From the NCBI GenBank assembly GCA_003445125.1, contig DLVP01000116.1, positions 560 through 11,452 on the forward strand: a stretch of DNA of 10,893 bases. The letters are read 5' to 3'. How positions within the stretch are numbered: the stretch's first letter is position 1; every line of letters starts with the position of its first letter. Shown here piece by piece: positions 1 through 6,659 of the stretch. The notes under the pieces are model-generated. The model was not told the origin of the DNA, did no database searches, and worked only from the letters and a program-made list of their open reading frames with translations. A program made the translations under genes and the position numbers. Origin of the DNA: Oscillospiraceae bacterium. GTDB taxonomy: Bacteria > Bacillota > Clostridia > Oscillospirales > Ruminococcaceae.

Positions 1-895
1 AAGCAGAGGCTTTGACGGCGGTGCAGCCGACCGCCAGGGTCAAAATCAGGAGGAGCGCCGCCGCACAGAGCGGCGCGGTTTTTCTCGGATGAATCATGGC
101 TTCCAATCGTCCTTTCAATGTGTTTTGAGAGTCCGCCATGGAATGAAACAGAAATGCGCGTCGGGAAACCGAGCGGGACATCAGATCAAGCAGCACCTCG
201 CCGTAGGTCACCGTTTGTTCTTTTCCGAGCGTTTGCAGGGCGCGCTCGTCACAGCTCAGCTCCGCGTCACGCTGCGACAGCGCGGCGGCAAGCCAGACCA
301 ACGGATGAAACCACCACACGCCGAGGCACACCACTCGCAAAAGGCTCCAGATGCCGTCCTTTTGCCGCGCGTGCGCTTCTTCGTGCGCCAGAATACAGGC
401 AAGGGCTTTTTCGTCCGCGACTGCCGTCTCCGGCACATAGATCACCGGGCGAAACGTCCCGAAAAGACAGGGCGCGGCGGCGTGCGGCGTGGCGTAGACG
501 GGAATCGGGGAAGCAGCCGTCAGACGGACGCTGCCGCGTTTCAGCTCGCGGGAGAGCTTTTGCCGACTCAGCCCGAAGCACAGAAACACCGCCCCGCATC
601 CCAGAAGCCACACCGCCCGCACCGTGCTTTTCACGGGAATTTCCACCCGCACGGGCGCGGCGTTTTCCGTCGGCTGCACGGCGGGGAGCGAAATTTCGGC
701 GGTTTCGGGAAGCTCGGCAATCCGTACCGTCTGCACTCCCGTGTCGAGCGGGAGCTGCCATGGGAAAAGCAGGCGCACCGCGACGATCAGCCAACAGGCG
801 TACATCAGCCGTGCGCTGAGCTTTTTCCTCCACAGAGCGCGTCCGAGACAGAACGCCCCGATCAGTACCGCTACCGAAACAGACATCTCAATCAT
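1..895 (-). CDS. BlaR1/MecR1-type M56 membrane metalloprotease (3' end beyond window)
   Basis: Partial gene; 298 codons are open to the left edge with no stop. The product resembles the N-terminal half of BlaR1/MecR1 antirepressors, which sense a signal outside the cell and trigger cleavage of the partner repressor. Visible parts are hydrophobic segments at about residues 5-19, 30-46, 94-110, 183-206 and 276-291, and the zinc protease motif HEEAH at 171-175 (bases 371-385). The downstream block WFHPLVW (195-201) and AELSCDE (211-217) supply the likely third ligand, E212. Start ATG 895-893 was chosen because it follows AAAGGCGG at SD distance inside the end of the repressor gene and overlaps the repressor stop (ATGATTGA, 8 nt), suggesting translational coupling. 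The sensor domain lies outside the window, so a beta-lactam ligand cannot be claimed. Many clostridial M56 proteins lack the penicillin-binding domain. Confidence 0.93.
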   Translation of the reverse strand, partial: MIEMSVSVAVLIGAFCLGRALWRKKLSARLMYACWLIVAVRLLFPWQLPLDTGVQTVRIAELPETAEISLPAVQPTENAAPVRVEIPVKSTVRAVWLLGCGAVFLCFGLSRQKLSRELKRGSVRLTAASPIPVYATPHAAAPCLFGTFRPVIYVPETAVADEKALACILAHEEAHARQKDGIWSLLRVVCLGVWWFHPLVWLAAALSQRDAELSCDERALQTLGKEQTVTYGEVLLDLMSRSVSRRAFLFHSMADSQNTLKGRLEAMIHPRKTAPLCAAALLLILTLAVGCTAVKASA

Positions 896-1265
896 GCTTT
901 TCCGCCTTTCTCAAAATCGCGCGCAGCTGCGCAAGGTCCTCTTCGGTCAGCTCACGGCTGTCCGCCATTTGGTTGAGCATCATCCCCACGCTGCCGTTGT
1001 ATAGACGGGAAAGAAAGCTCTTTGTCTGTTCGCGGCGCACGTCGTCACGGTTGACGGCGGGGTAAAACAGCTTTGCTTTTTCCCCCTCCTCGTGGCGCAC
1101 GGCACCTTTGGCTTCAAGGCGGGACAGCATGGTGATGATCGTGTGCTTGCTCCAGGCGGTGTCGTTTTTGAAATACGCCGTCAGCACGGTGATCGTCGCG
1201 GGCGCGTCGTCCCACAGTCGGTTCATCAGTTTCCATTCCATGTCGGATAAATTCACAGTGGTCAT
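888..1265 (-). CDS. blaI: BlaI/MecI/CopY-family winged-helix repressor
   Basis: 125-residue protein of usual family length. The N-terminal two thirds (about 5-72) form the winged helix: a start like LSDMEWKLMNRLW, the recognition region WSKHTIITMLSRLEAKG at 38-54, and a wing around RHEEGEKAKLFYPAV. The rest (about 73-122) is the dimerisation part, YNGSVGMMLNQMADS followed by LTEEDLAQLRAIL. By alignment from memory, the peptide bond cut in staphylococcal BlaI (N101-F102) would fall at N98-Q99 here. The start ATG 1265-1263 has AAGGAG seven bases upstream (CTCCTT on plus, 1273-1278). It is the first gene of an operon with the M56 protease and is probably autorepressed through sites near 1317-1378. 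The target could be a beta-lactamase or another cell-envelope gene left of the window; none is visible here. Confidence 0.95.
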   Translation of the reverse strand: MTTVNLSDMEWKLMNRLWDDAPATITVLTAYFKNDTAWSKHTIITMLSRLEAKGAVRHEEGEKAKLFYPAVNRDDVRREQTKSFLSRLYNGSVGMMLNQMADSRELTEEDLAQLRAILRKAEKHD

Positions 1266-1280
1266 AGGAGTGCTCCTTTT

Positions 1281-1294
1281 TCATCGATCGATGA
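1281..1294. repeat. 14-bp perfect palindrome at the blaI transcription start
   Basis: TCATCGATCGATGA is its own reverse complement and lies between the -10 box and the SD of blaI, covering the predicted start point near 1292. It does not match the TACA/TGTA pattern, so it is either an additional operator, a short RNA hairpin element or coincidence. Confidence 0.5.
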
Positions 1295-1298
1295 TTTC

Positions 1299-1327
1299 AG
1301 TATAACACGTAGGTACACAAATGTCAA
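1299..1327 (-). promoter_or_regulatory. Sigma-A promoter of the blaI-blaR1 operon
   Basis: On the minus strand, TTGACA (plus 1322-1327, consensus -35) and TATACT (plus 1299-1304, one mismatch from the -10 consensus) are separated by 17 bases. Transcription should start near 1292, leaving an untranslated leader of about 27 nt before the ATG at 1265. Confidence 0.85.
1317..1324. promoter_or_regulatory. Candidate BlaI/CopY-type operator overlapping the -35 box
   Basis: ACAAATGT fits the ACAnnTGT core of the TACAnnTGTA half-site pattern known for this repressor family, and three of its bases lie in the -35 hexamer of the blaI promoter. The outer bases (C and C) do not match the full consensus. 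Position plus family supports the call; binding is inferred. Confidence 0.5.
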
Positions 1328-1369
1328 CCTGCTTTCAGGAAAATTTTTCCTCCGATTGGGGATTTTTTT

Positions 1370-1379
1370 GACAACTGTC
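1370..1379. promoter_or_regulatory. Second candidate BlaI/CopY-type operator (GACAACTGTC)
   Basis: GACA-AC-TGTC is a perfect inverted repeat with the ACAnnTGT core at 1371-1378, 54 bp from the same core at 1317-1324, or about five helical turns. It lies upstream of the blaI promoter and about 80 bp upstream of the livJ-like promoter. It may be a secondary operator or chance. Confidence 0.35.
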
Positions 1380-1459
1380 CGCGATTCGCGCACAAAATGG
1401 CAAAAAATGCGCGTGACCGGGCGTAATTTCGTGAGATGTGACAAAATTGAAAAAAGGAC

Positions 1460-1488
1460 TTGCAAAAATGAATTTTTTGTATTATAAT
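1460..1488 (+). promoter_or_regulatory. Sigma-A promoter of the ABC importer operon
   Basis: TTGCAA (1460-1465) and a perfect TATAAT (1483-1488) with a 17-base spacer in an AT-rich context. The predicted start is near 1495, about 184 nt before the ATG of the binding protein gene. Confidence 0.82.
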
Positions 1489-1494
1489 ATTTCA

Positions 1495-1678
1495 TAAATT
1501 CCAAGGGAAACGCATATAAATAGGGAAATTCGCCATTGAAAATGAAAGTTTGTCCTTCAAATGATTCATTTTTGAACGAAATGTCCGCGGTACGAGGACA
1601 CATTTCCGTTGTACGGCGTCAGCCTTTGACCGAAACGGCACTGCCGATTTCAATACATTATTTATGGAGGGAAAAACA
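1495..1678 (+). promoter_or_regulatory. Structured 5' leader of the ABC importer operon
   Basis: A leader of about 184 nt, long for a simple mRNA start. Inverted repeats are TTGAAAATGAA (1536-1546) with TTCATTTTTGA (1565-1575), 11 pairs including two G-U; GAAATGTCC (1578-1586) with GGACAcaTTTC (1596-1606, two-base bulge); and CGGC-ACT-GCCG (1636-1646). I recognise no known riboswitch, T-box or leader peptide. No T-run follows the last hairpin, so termination control is not obvious. Confidence 0.4.
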
Positions 1679-2983
1679 ATGAAAAAACTTCTGGCACTGG
1701 TTCTATGTTTGGCAATGGTCTTCTCGTTTGCCGCCTGCGGGGAAACGGAGACAACCTCTTCCGGAAATAACGGAGACAACAGCACCGGCAACGCTGCGAC
1801 CGAAAAAGTGGCGTACGTTCTGGCAGAGAAAGGTGACACCTATTCTCTCGGCCTTTCTAACAACTTCAAAACCTCGTTTGAGAGCCTCGGCGGCAAAGTC
1901 GTTATGGAGACTTTCCCGAAGGGCAACACGAACTTCTCCGATTATCTGCAGAAAGCCATCGATAACAAGGCTTCCGTGATCTTCGCGCCGAACTCCACCA
2001 CCGTGGCGGCAAACCTGCTGAAGCAGGCAAACGACCTAGGCATCGAGTGCCCGATCCTTGCAGGCGACACGTGGGAAAGCTCCGTCATTCTGGACGCCGT
2101 GAAGGGCACCGACCTGAATGTCTACGTTTCCACCTTCTTTGACGAGAACGACACCACCTCTCCGGCGGCGGGCGAATTCGTCAAGGGCTTCAAAGAATGG
2201 CTGAACGCAAATAAGGATTATTATGATATGAACGGCGGCAACGACATCGTGGCAGCGGTTTCCGCGTTGGGCTTCGACGCGTACAATGTCGCACTGGCAG
2301 CCATACGCAAAGCCGCCGAAGCAAAAGGCGCAGAGCTGACCTCCGTGGATGTGGCTTCCGCTCTGTGGACGCTGACCTATGACAACGGCGTGGCAGGAAA
2401 GCTCCAGTTCGACAAGAACGGCGATGCCATCAAAGACAGCGCATACATCAAGAAGGCAACGGCTGATAAGTTTGAGTTTGTCAAGCTTCAGACCATCGCC
2501 AACGACGCTCAGCAGGCTACCGCGTTTGATTACGGCGACGCCAAGGGTGTGGCACTGGATACCGCCAACAAGAAGATTGTCATCGGCATCTACGAGCCGA
2601 CCTCCGGCGACAACGCCGCAGGCGGTAAGCAGGAAGTCCTCGGCATCTACTATGCAAACTCTCTGGACAACACCATCAAGATCGGCGACGACGAGTACAA
2701 AGTCGAGCTTTACCTCAGCGATAACGGATCCTCCGATGAGAACGCCGTCACTGCGGCTTCCAACATCATCAGCAAGGGCGCACTGGTTTCGCTCGGTTCC
2801 TACGGTTCGGGCGTGTCCATCGCGGCTGCTCCGACCTTTGAGGCAGCGCAGATTCCCGCCATCGGCATCTCCTGCACCAACGCACAGGTTACCGAGGGCA
2901 ACAACTACTACTTCCGTACCTGCTTCCTTGATCCGTTCCAGGGTCTTGTTATGGCACAGTTTGCTTGGGATCTGATTAAGTAA
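1679..2983 (+). CDS. Circularly permuted LivJ-type amino acid-binding lipoprotein
   Basis: 434-residue extracellular substrate-binding lipoprotein of the leucine/isoleucine/valine-binding (Peripla_BP_6) type. The start is ATG 1679, seven bases after GGAGGG; an upstream in-frame ATG (1664) overlaps the SD. Residues 1-20 are a lipoprotein signal with lipobox FAAC (C20), followed by a Ser/Asn/Gly/Thr-rich tether to about 42. The domain order is then unusual. Residues 43-271 match the normal second part: VAYVLAEKGDTYSLGL, then SVIFAPNSTTVAANLLKQA, AGDTWES, SALGFDAYNVALAAI, GVAGKLQFDKNGDAIKD and FEFVK. After a 27-residue linker, residues 299-434 match the normal first part: IVIGIYEPTSGDNAAGG, LGSYGSGVSIAAAP, GISCTNAQVTEG and FRTCFLDPFQG. 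The protein stops at the first hinge. Both halves look intact, so a full two-lobe fold is possible. It precedes the permeases of the same importer. The substrate is probably branched-chain or similar amino acids. Confidence 0.93.
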   Translation: MKKLLALVLCLAMVFSFAACGETETTSSGNNGDNSTGNAATEKVAYVLAEKGDTYSLGLSNNFKTSFESLGGKVVMETFPKGNTNFSDYLQKAIDNKASVIFAPNSTTVAANLLKQANDLGIECPILAGDTWESSVILDAVKGTDLNVYVSTFFDENDTTSPAAGEFVKGFKEWLNANKDYYDMNGGNDIVAAVSALGFDAYNVALAAIRKAAEAKGAELTSVDVASALWTLTYDNGVAGKLQFDKNGDAIKDSAYIKKATADKFEFVKLQTIANDAQQATAFDYGDAKGVALDTANKKIVIGIYEPTSGDNAAGGKQEVLGIYYANSLDNTIKIGDDEYKVELYLSDNGSSDENAVTAASNIISKGALVSLGSYGSGVSIAAAPTFEAAQIPAIGISCTNAQVTEGNNYYFRTCFLDPFQGLVMAQFAWDLIK

Positions 2984-3000
2984 TCGTAAGAATATGCGAC

Positions 3001-3045
3001 GGAAAGTACGGTAGCGGAAAACTACTGTACTTTCCTCTGTTTTTT
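3001..3045 (+). terminator. Intercistronic hairpin with T-run (attenuator) between binding protein and permease
   Basis: GGAAAGTACGGTAG (3001-3014) pairs with CTACTGTACTTTCC (3022-3035), 14 pairs with one G-U, around a 7-base loop, followed by TCTGTTTTTT (3036-3045). It has terminator form but lies inside an operon whose downstream genes have no clear promoter of their own. The likely role is partial termination, giving more binding protein than permease, plus 3' end protection of the first message. Confidence 0.82.
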
Positions 3046-3061
3046 GAAAGGTTTTGTCTTT

Positions 3062-3943
3062 ATGAACATTGTACCGTATTTGATCCGAGGACTGGCAACG
3101 GGCGGACAGTTTGCGCTGGTTGCGATCGGATATACCATGGTTTACGGCATCCTGAAGCTGATCAACTTCGCCCACGGCGATTTGTTCATGGTTTCGGGCA
3201 TGATCATGATCTACATGGCGGCTTCCTTCCCCACCATGCCGATCTGGTGCTCCATGCTGATCATGGTGATCCTGACGGTCTTTATCGGATTTTTGATTGA
3301 AAAATGCGCCTATGCCCCGCTGCGGCAGGCACCGCGTATGTCGGTGATGATTTCGGCAATCGGCGTTTCCTACCTGCTGCAAAACCTCGTCAGCTATATC
3401 ACCGGCGGTCTTTCCAAACAGTACCCGGACATTCCCTGGATCGGACAGAGCGTCAAGCTGTTCGGCGTGAAGGATAAGCTGACCATGTTCATTTCGCCGA
3501 TTGTGGCAATTCTCCTGACGGTCGTGCTGGTGCTGATCATCCGCTACACCAAGTTCGGAATGTCCATGCGCGCCGTTTCGCGTGATTTTGAAACCGCACA
3601 GCTCATGGGCGTGAAGATCAACCGCGTCATTGCCGTGACCTTTGCCATCGGCGCGTTTCTGGCGGCGGTCGGCTCGGTGCTGTATTTTGCGAAAAACACC
3701 GGCATCAACCACCTGGCAGGCTCCACCCCCGGAATCAAGGCGTTCATTGCCGCCGTGGTCGGCGGAATCGGCTCGGTGCCGGGCGCAGTCGTCGGCGCAC
3801 TGCTGATCGGCGTGATCGAGAGCCTTTCCAAGGCAATCGGGCTGTCCGATTTCAGCGACGTCATTTCCTTTGCTTTGCTGATCATCATTCTGGTCGTGAA
3901 ACCGACCGGTCTGTTCGGAGAAAAAACGAGAGAGAAGGTGTAA
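3062..3943 (+). CDS. livH: LivH-type branched-chain amino acid ABC permease
   Basis: 293-residue inner membrane permease of the LivH family at the usual length. Start ATG 3062 is preceded by GAAAGG (3046-3051), spaced about ten bases; a longer frame from TTG 3044 would begin in the terminator T-run and is rejected. Family marks are INFAHGD at 34-40 following the first helices, the cytoplasmic coupling loop GMSMRAVSRDFETAQLMGV at 166-184, GGIGSVPGA at 234-242 and the C-terminal KPTGLFG at 280-286. About eight hydrophobic segments are visible. It pairs with the LivM-like permease encoded three bases downstream to form the membrane channel. Confidence 0.96.
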   Translation: MNIVPYLIRGLATGGQFALVAIGYTMVYGILKLINFAHGDLFMVSGMIMIYMAASFPTMPIWCSMLIMVILTVFIGFLIEKCAYAPLRQAPRMSVMISAIGVSYLLQNLVSYITGGLSKQYPDIPWIGQSVKLFGVKDKLTMFISPIVAILLTVVLVLIIRYTKFGMSMRAVSRDFETAQLMGVKINRVIAVTFAIGAFLAAVGSVLYFAKNTGINHLAGSTPGIKAFIAAVVGGIGSVPGAVVGALLIGVIESLSKAIGLSDFSDVISFALLIIILVVKPTGLFGEKTREKV

Positions 3944-3946
3944 CAC

Positions 3947-5026
3947 GTGAACAGATTTTGGGATAAACATAAACGCACGATCTGCAACCTCGGTCTGGTC
4001 GCCGTGCTGTACCTCGTCCTCGCAGGCATTCAGTACCTCTGTCCTCCGACCTCCATGTGGTTTTCGGTGCTCCGTAAGGTCTGCACCTTTGCCCTGGCGG
4101 CGGTGGCAATGAACCTGCTCAACGGCTTTACGGGACTTTTCTCCCTCGGACAGGCGGGCTTCATGCTGCTGGGTGCCTATACGTATGCCATCTTCACCAT
4201 TCCGACCGAAGCGCGCGCGGGCGTGTTCCGCAACTACGGCGCCAGCCTCATTCAGGTGCAGCTTCCGCTGGTCATCGCACTGCTCATTGCGGGCGCGGTG
4301 GCGGCGTTCTTCGCGTTTCTGATTGGACTTCCCGTGCTGCGGCTCAAGAGCGACTATCTTGCCATTGCCACCCTCGGCTTTGCCGAAATCGTGCGCGGTC
4401 TGGTGCAGCTGCAGCAGTTCGGCTCGATTACCAACGGTCCCGACCCGATCAGCTCTTTCACCGCACCGACCAATATTCTCGTCTATGCGGCAATTGCGGG
4501 CGTGTGCATTCTGCTGATCGTCATGATTATCAACTCCACCTACGGCAGAGCCTTCAAGGCGATCCGCGATGACGAAATCGCTGCGGAAGCCATGGGTATC
4601 AACCTTGCCAAGCACAAACAGCTGGCGTTTGTCACCTCGTCGTTTTTCTGCGGCATTGCGGGCGCGATGCTTGCCATGTGCAACACCAGCGTGTCCTCCG
4701 TGTCCTTCACCACCAGCATGACCTATCAGATTCTTCTGGTCGTGGTCATCGGCGGTATCGGTTCGGTTTCCGGATCGATCATTGCGGCGTTTATCTATTA
4801 CGCCAGCAGTGAGTGGTGGCTGAAATTCCTGGATGTCGAAACCTTCACCGAAGCGGGCAAAAAGATTCCGCTTCTCGGACCGGGCTTCCGTATGGTGGTA
4901 TTCTCGGTACTGATCATGATCATCGTGCTGTTCTTCCGCCGCGGCATTATGGGAACCAAGGAAATTTCCGTGTATGACTGGTTCGTGCGCAAGAAAAAAA
5001 CGGCGAAGGGCGGTGCGGCGGAATGA
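3947..5026 (+). CDS. livM: LivM-type branched-chain amino acid ABC permease
   Basis: 359-residue second permease subunit. It starts at GTG 3947, three bases after the livH stop, with AAGGTG (3935-3940) as SD inside the end of livH. Family marks are NGFTGLFSLGQAGF at 59-72, LRLKSDYLAIATL at 131-143, the coupling loop GRAFKAIRDDEIAAEAMGI at 200-218, GGIGSVSG at 269-276 and FFRRGIMG at 329-336. About nine to ten hydrophobic segments and a basic C-terminal tail are visible. The stop overlaps the next start (ATGA at 5023-5026), indicating coupled translation with the ATPase gene. Confidence 0.96.
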   Translation: MNRFWDKHKRTICNLGLVAVLYLVLAGIQYLCPPTSMWFSVLRKVCTFALAAVAMNLLNGFTGLFSLGQAGFMLLGAYTYAIFTIPTEARAGVFRNYGASLIQVQLPLVIALLIAGAVAAFFAFLIGLPVLRLKSDYLAIATLGFAEIVRGLVQLQQFGSITNGPDPISSFTAPTNILVYAAIAGVCILLIVMIINSTYGRAFKAIRDDEIAAEAMGINLAKHKQLAFVTSSFFCGIAGAMLAMCNTSVSSVSFTTSMTYQILLVVVIGGIGSVSGSIIAAFIYYASSEWWLKFLDVETFTEAGKKIPLLGPGFRMVVFSVLIMIIVLFFRRGIMGTKEISVYDWFVRKKKTAKGGAAE

Positions 5027-5871
5027 GCGAGAAGAAAAACGTGCTTCGCGTGGACGACCTGACGATGCAGTTCGGCGGCGTTGTGGCGGTGGATAACCTG
5101 AGCATGGAGGTCAACGAAGGCGAGATCGTCGCCCTGATCGGACCGAACGGCGCGGGAAAAACCACGGCGTTCAACGCCATCACCGGCGTCTACGAGCCGA
5201 CCAACGGTGCCATCAGCTTCAACGGACAGAAGATTATCGAAAATCACCCGCATCATAAAATGAAACGCCTGTATGCGGGCGAAAATAACGGCAAATACAC
5301 GCAGACCATCATCAAAACGCCCGATCAGCTCACAAAACTCGGTATGGCGAGAACGTTCCAGAATATCCGCCTGTTCAAATCGATGACGGTGTTTGAAAAC
5401 GTGCTGACGGCGATGCACCTGCGCCGTACTTCCAACTTCTTCACGGCGACCCTGCACCTCAACGGCAAGGACGAGGATCGGATGCGTGCCGAAACCGAGA
5501 ATCTGCTGAAATTGGTGGAACTGGACGACGTGAAGGACGAAATGGCGACGAGCCTGCCCTACGGCAAACAGCGTAAGCTGGAAATCGCCCGTGCGCTGGC
5601 AACCGAGCCGAAGCTGCTGCTGCTCGACGAACCCGCTGCGGGTATGAACCCGCAGGAGACCGAGGAGCTGACGACATTTATTCACGATATCCGCGAGAAA
5701 TTCAAGCTCACGATCCTTTTGATCGAACATCACATGAATCTGGTCATGAACATTTCCGACCGCATTTATGTTATCGACTTCGGCAAAGAAATCGCCGAGG
5801 GTACGCCGGAAGAAATTCAGGCGGATCAGAAGGTCATTGATGCTTATCTGGGGGTGGCTGACGATGAGTAA
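5023..5871 (+). CDS. livG: LivG-type ABC transporter ATPase
   Basis: 282-residue ATP-binding subunit. Walker A GPNGAGKT is at 40-47, the Q-loop in ARTFQNIRLF at 109-118 (Q113), a signature of the divergent LivG form LPYGKQRKLEIARAL at 178-192, Walker B LLLLDEP at 198-204 and the switch histidine in IEHHM at 234-238. Between the strand ending GQKI (about 71) and LTKLGMARTFQ (from 103) there is a hydrophilic stretch of about 30 residues rich in His, Lys and Asn. It is longer than the corresponding loop of E. coli LivG as I recall it. The gene overlaps livM by 4 nt and the next ATPase gene by 8 nt. Confidence 0.96.
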   Translation: MSEKKNVLRVDDLTMQFGGVVAVDNLSMEVNEGEIVALIGPNGAGKTTAFNAITGVYEPTNGAISFNGQKIIENHPHHKMKRLYAGENNGKYTQTIIKTPDQLTKLGMARTFQNIRLFKSMTVFENVLTAMHLRRTSNFFTATLHLNGKDEDRMRAETENLLKLVELDDVKDEMATSLPYGKQRKLEIARALATEPKLLLLDEPAAGMNPQETEELTTFIHDIREKFKLTILLIEHHMNLVMNISDRIYVIDFGKEIAEGTPEEIQADQKVIDAYLGVADDE

Positions 5872-6586
5872 CATACTGGAAATCCGCGACCTGTCGGTGT
5901 CCTTCGGGGGCATCCGCGCCGTGGAGCGCGTGACCATGCCGGTCGAGCAGGGCAAAATCGTCACGCTGATCGGCGCCAACGGCGCCGGAAAATCGACGGT
6001 TCTGCGCACGATTTCGGGTATCGTCAAGCCTCAGCACGGCGAAATTTTGTGGGAGGGCGAGAATATTCTCGGTCTGTCTCCCGACAAAATCGTCGCCAAG
6101 GGAATCACCCTCGTGCCGGAGGGCAGACGCGTGTTCCCGAACCTGACGGTGCTGGAAAATCTGAAAATCGGCGCGTATCTTCGCCATGACAAGCTGGATG
6201 ACGATATTGACTACGTGTACAGTCTGTTCCCCCGCTTGAAGGAGCGACATTGGCAGCAGGCGGGCACGCTTTCCGGCGGTGAACAGCAGATGCTGGCGGT
6301 CGGACGTGCATTGATGAGCCGCCCGCGGCTGATCATGATGGATGAGCCGTCGCTGGGTCTTGCGCCGCTGGTGGTGCAGGATATTTTCAAAATTATCCGC
6401 ACGATCAACAACGAAGGTATCACCGTGCTTCTCAACGAACAGAACGCGAATATGGCGCTGAAGATCGCCGACGAGGCGTATGTCATGGAAACGGGGCATA
6501 TCACCCTCAGCGGTACCGGCGCCGAGCTGCTCGCCAATGAGCAAGTAAAGGAAGCCTACCTCGGCAAATCCAAAGCGGCAAAGTGA
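5864..6586 (+). CDS. livF: LivF-type ABC transporter ATPase
   Basis: 240-residue second ATPase. Start ATG 5864 overlaps the livG stop (ATGAGTAA, 8 nt) with a G-rich SD at 5850-5857; the frame is open further upstream but that part is only livG out of frame. Walker A GANGAGKS is at 37-44, VPEGRRVFPNLTVLENL at 84-100, the signature LSGGEQQ at 136-142, Walker B LIMMDEP at 156-162 and SLGLAP at 163-168. As usual in LivF the switch position reads EQN (192-194) rather than a histidine. It is the last gene of the importer operon and is followed by a strong terminator. Confidence 0.96.
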   Translation: MSNILEIRDLSVSFGGIRAVERVTMPVEQGKIVTLIGANGAGKSTVLRTISGIVKPQHGEILWEGENILGLSPDKIVAKGITLVPEGRRVFPNLTVLENLKIGAYLRHDKLDDDIDYVYSLFPRLKERHWQQAGTLSGGEQQMLAVGRALMSRPRLIMMDEPSLGLAPLVVQDIFKIIRTINNEGITVLLNEQNANMALKIADEAYVMETGHITLSGTGAELLANEQVKEAYLGKSKAAK

Positions 6587-6610
6587 TTTTTTGCGATTCG
6601 AACATAAAAT

Positions 6611-6655
6611 AAGCGCAAAATCCGGTTTTCAAAACCGAATTTTGCGCTTTTGCTT
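6611..6655 (+). terminator. Rho-independent terminator of the ABC importer operon
   Basis: AAGCGCAAAATCCGGTTTT (6611-6629) pairs with AAAACCGAATTTTGCGCTT (6631-6649) with a single C/A mismatch, followed by a T-rich tail to 6658. The very long stem and flanking A and T runs could let it act on both strands. It starts 25 bases after the livF stop. Confidence 0.9.
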
Positions 6656-6659
6656 TTTG

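Larger units (their letters stand above)
1266..1678. other. Divergent intergenic region between blaI and the amino acid ABC operon
   Basis: 413 bases with no convincing gene. From left to right it holds the blaI SD, the 14-bp palindrome, the blaI promoter with candidate operators, an AT-rich stretch, the outward promoter of the ABC operon (1460-1488) and a long transcribed leader with several inverted repeats. Short open frames here start poorly and have no SD or family resemblance. Confidence 0.8.

Noticed and set aside
89..976. Plus-strand open frames across the left end
   Set aside because: They are the opposite strand of the M56 protease and blaI genes, with Arg/His-rich composition and no motif; the minus frame has HEEAH and membrane segments.
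1495..1678. T-box or known amino acid riboswitch in the importer leader
   Set aside because: I see no T-box motif, specifier stem or terminator/antiterminator pair, and no consensus of riboswitch classes I know.
1664..1681. Upstream ATG (1664) as start of the binding protein gene
   Set aside because: It lies within the ribosome binding site ATGGAGGG and would put charged residues before an otherwise standard lipoprotein signal starting at 1679.
2036..4615. Very long minus-strand open frame (859 codons) antisense to the binding protein and both permease genes
   Set aside because: Its translation is rich in His, Asp, Arg and Gln without any family motif, has no SD, and lies opposite three well supported genes. 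Codon bias of the real genes removes stops from this antisense frame.
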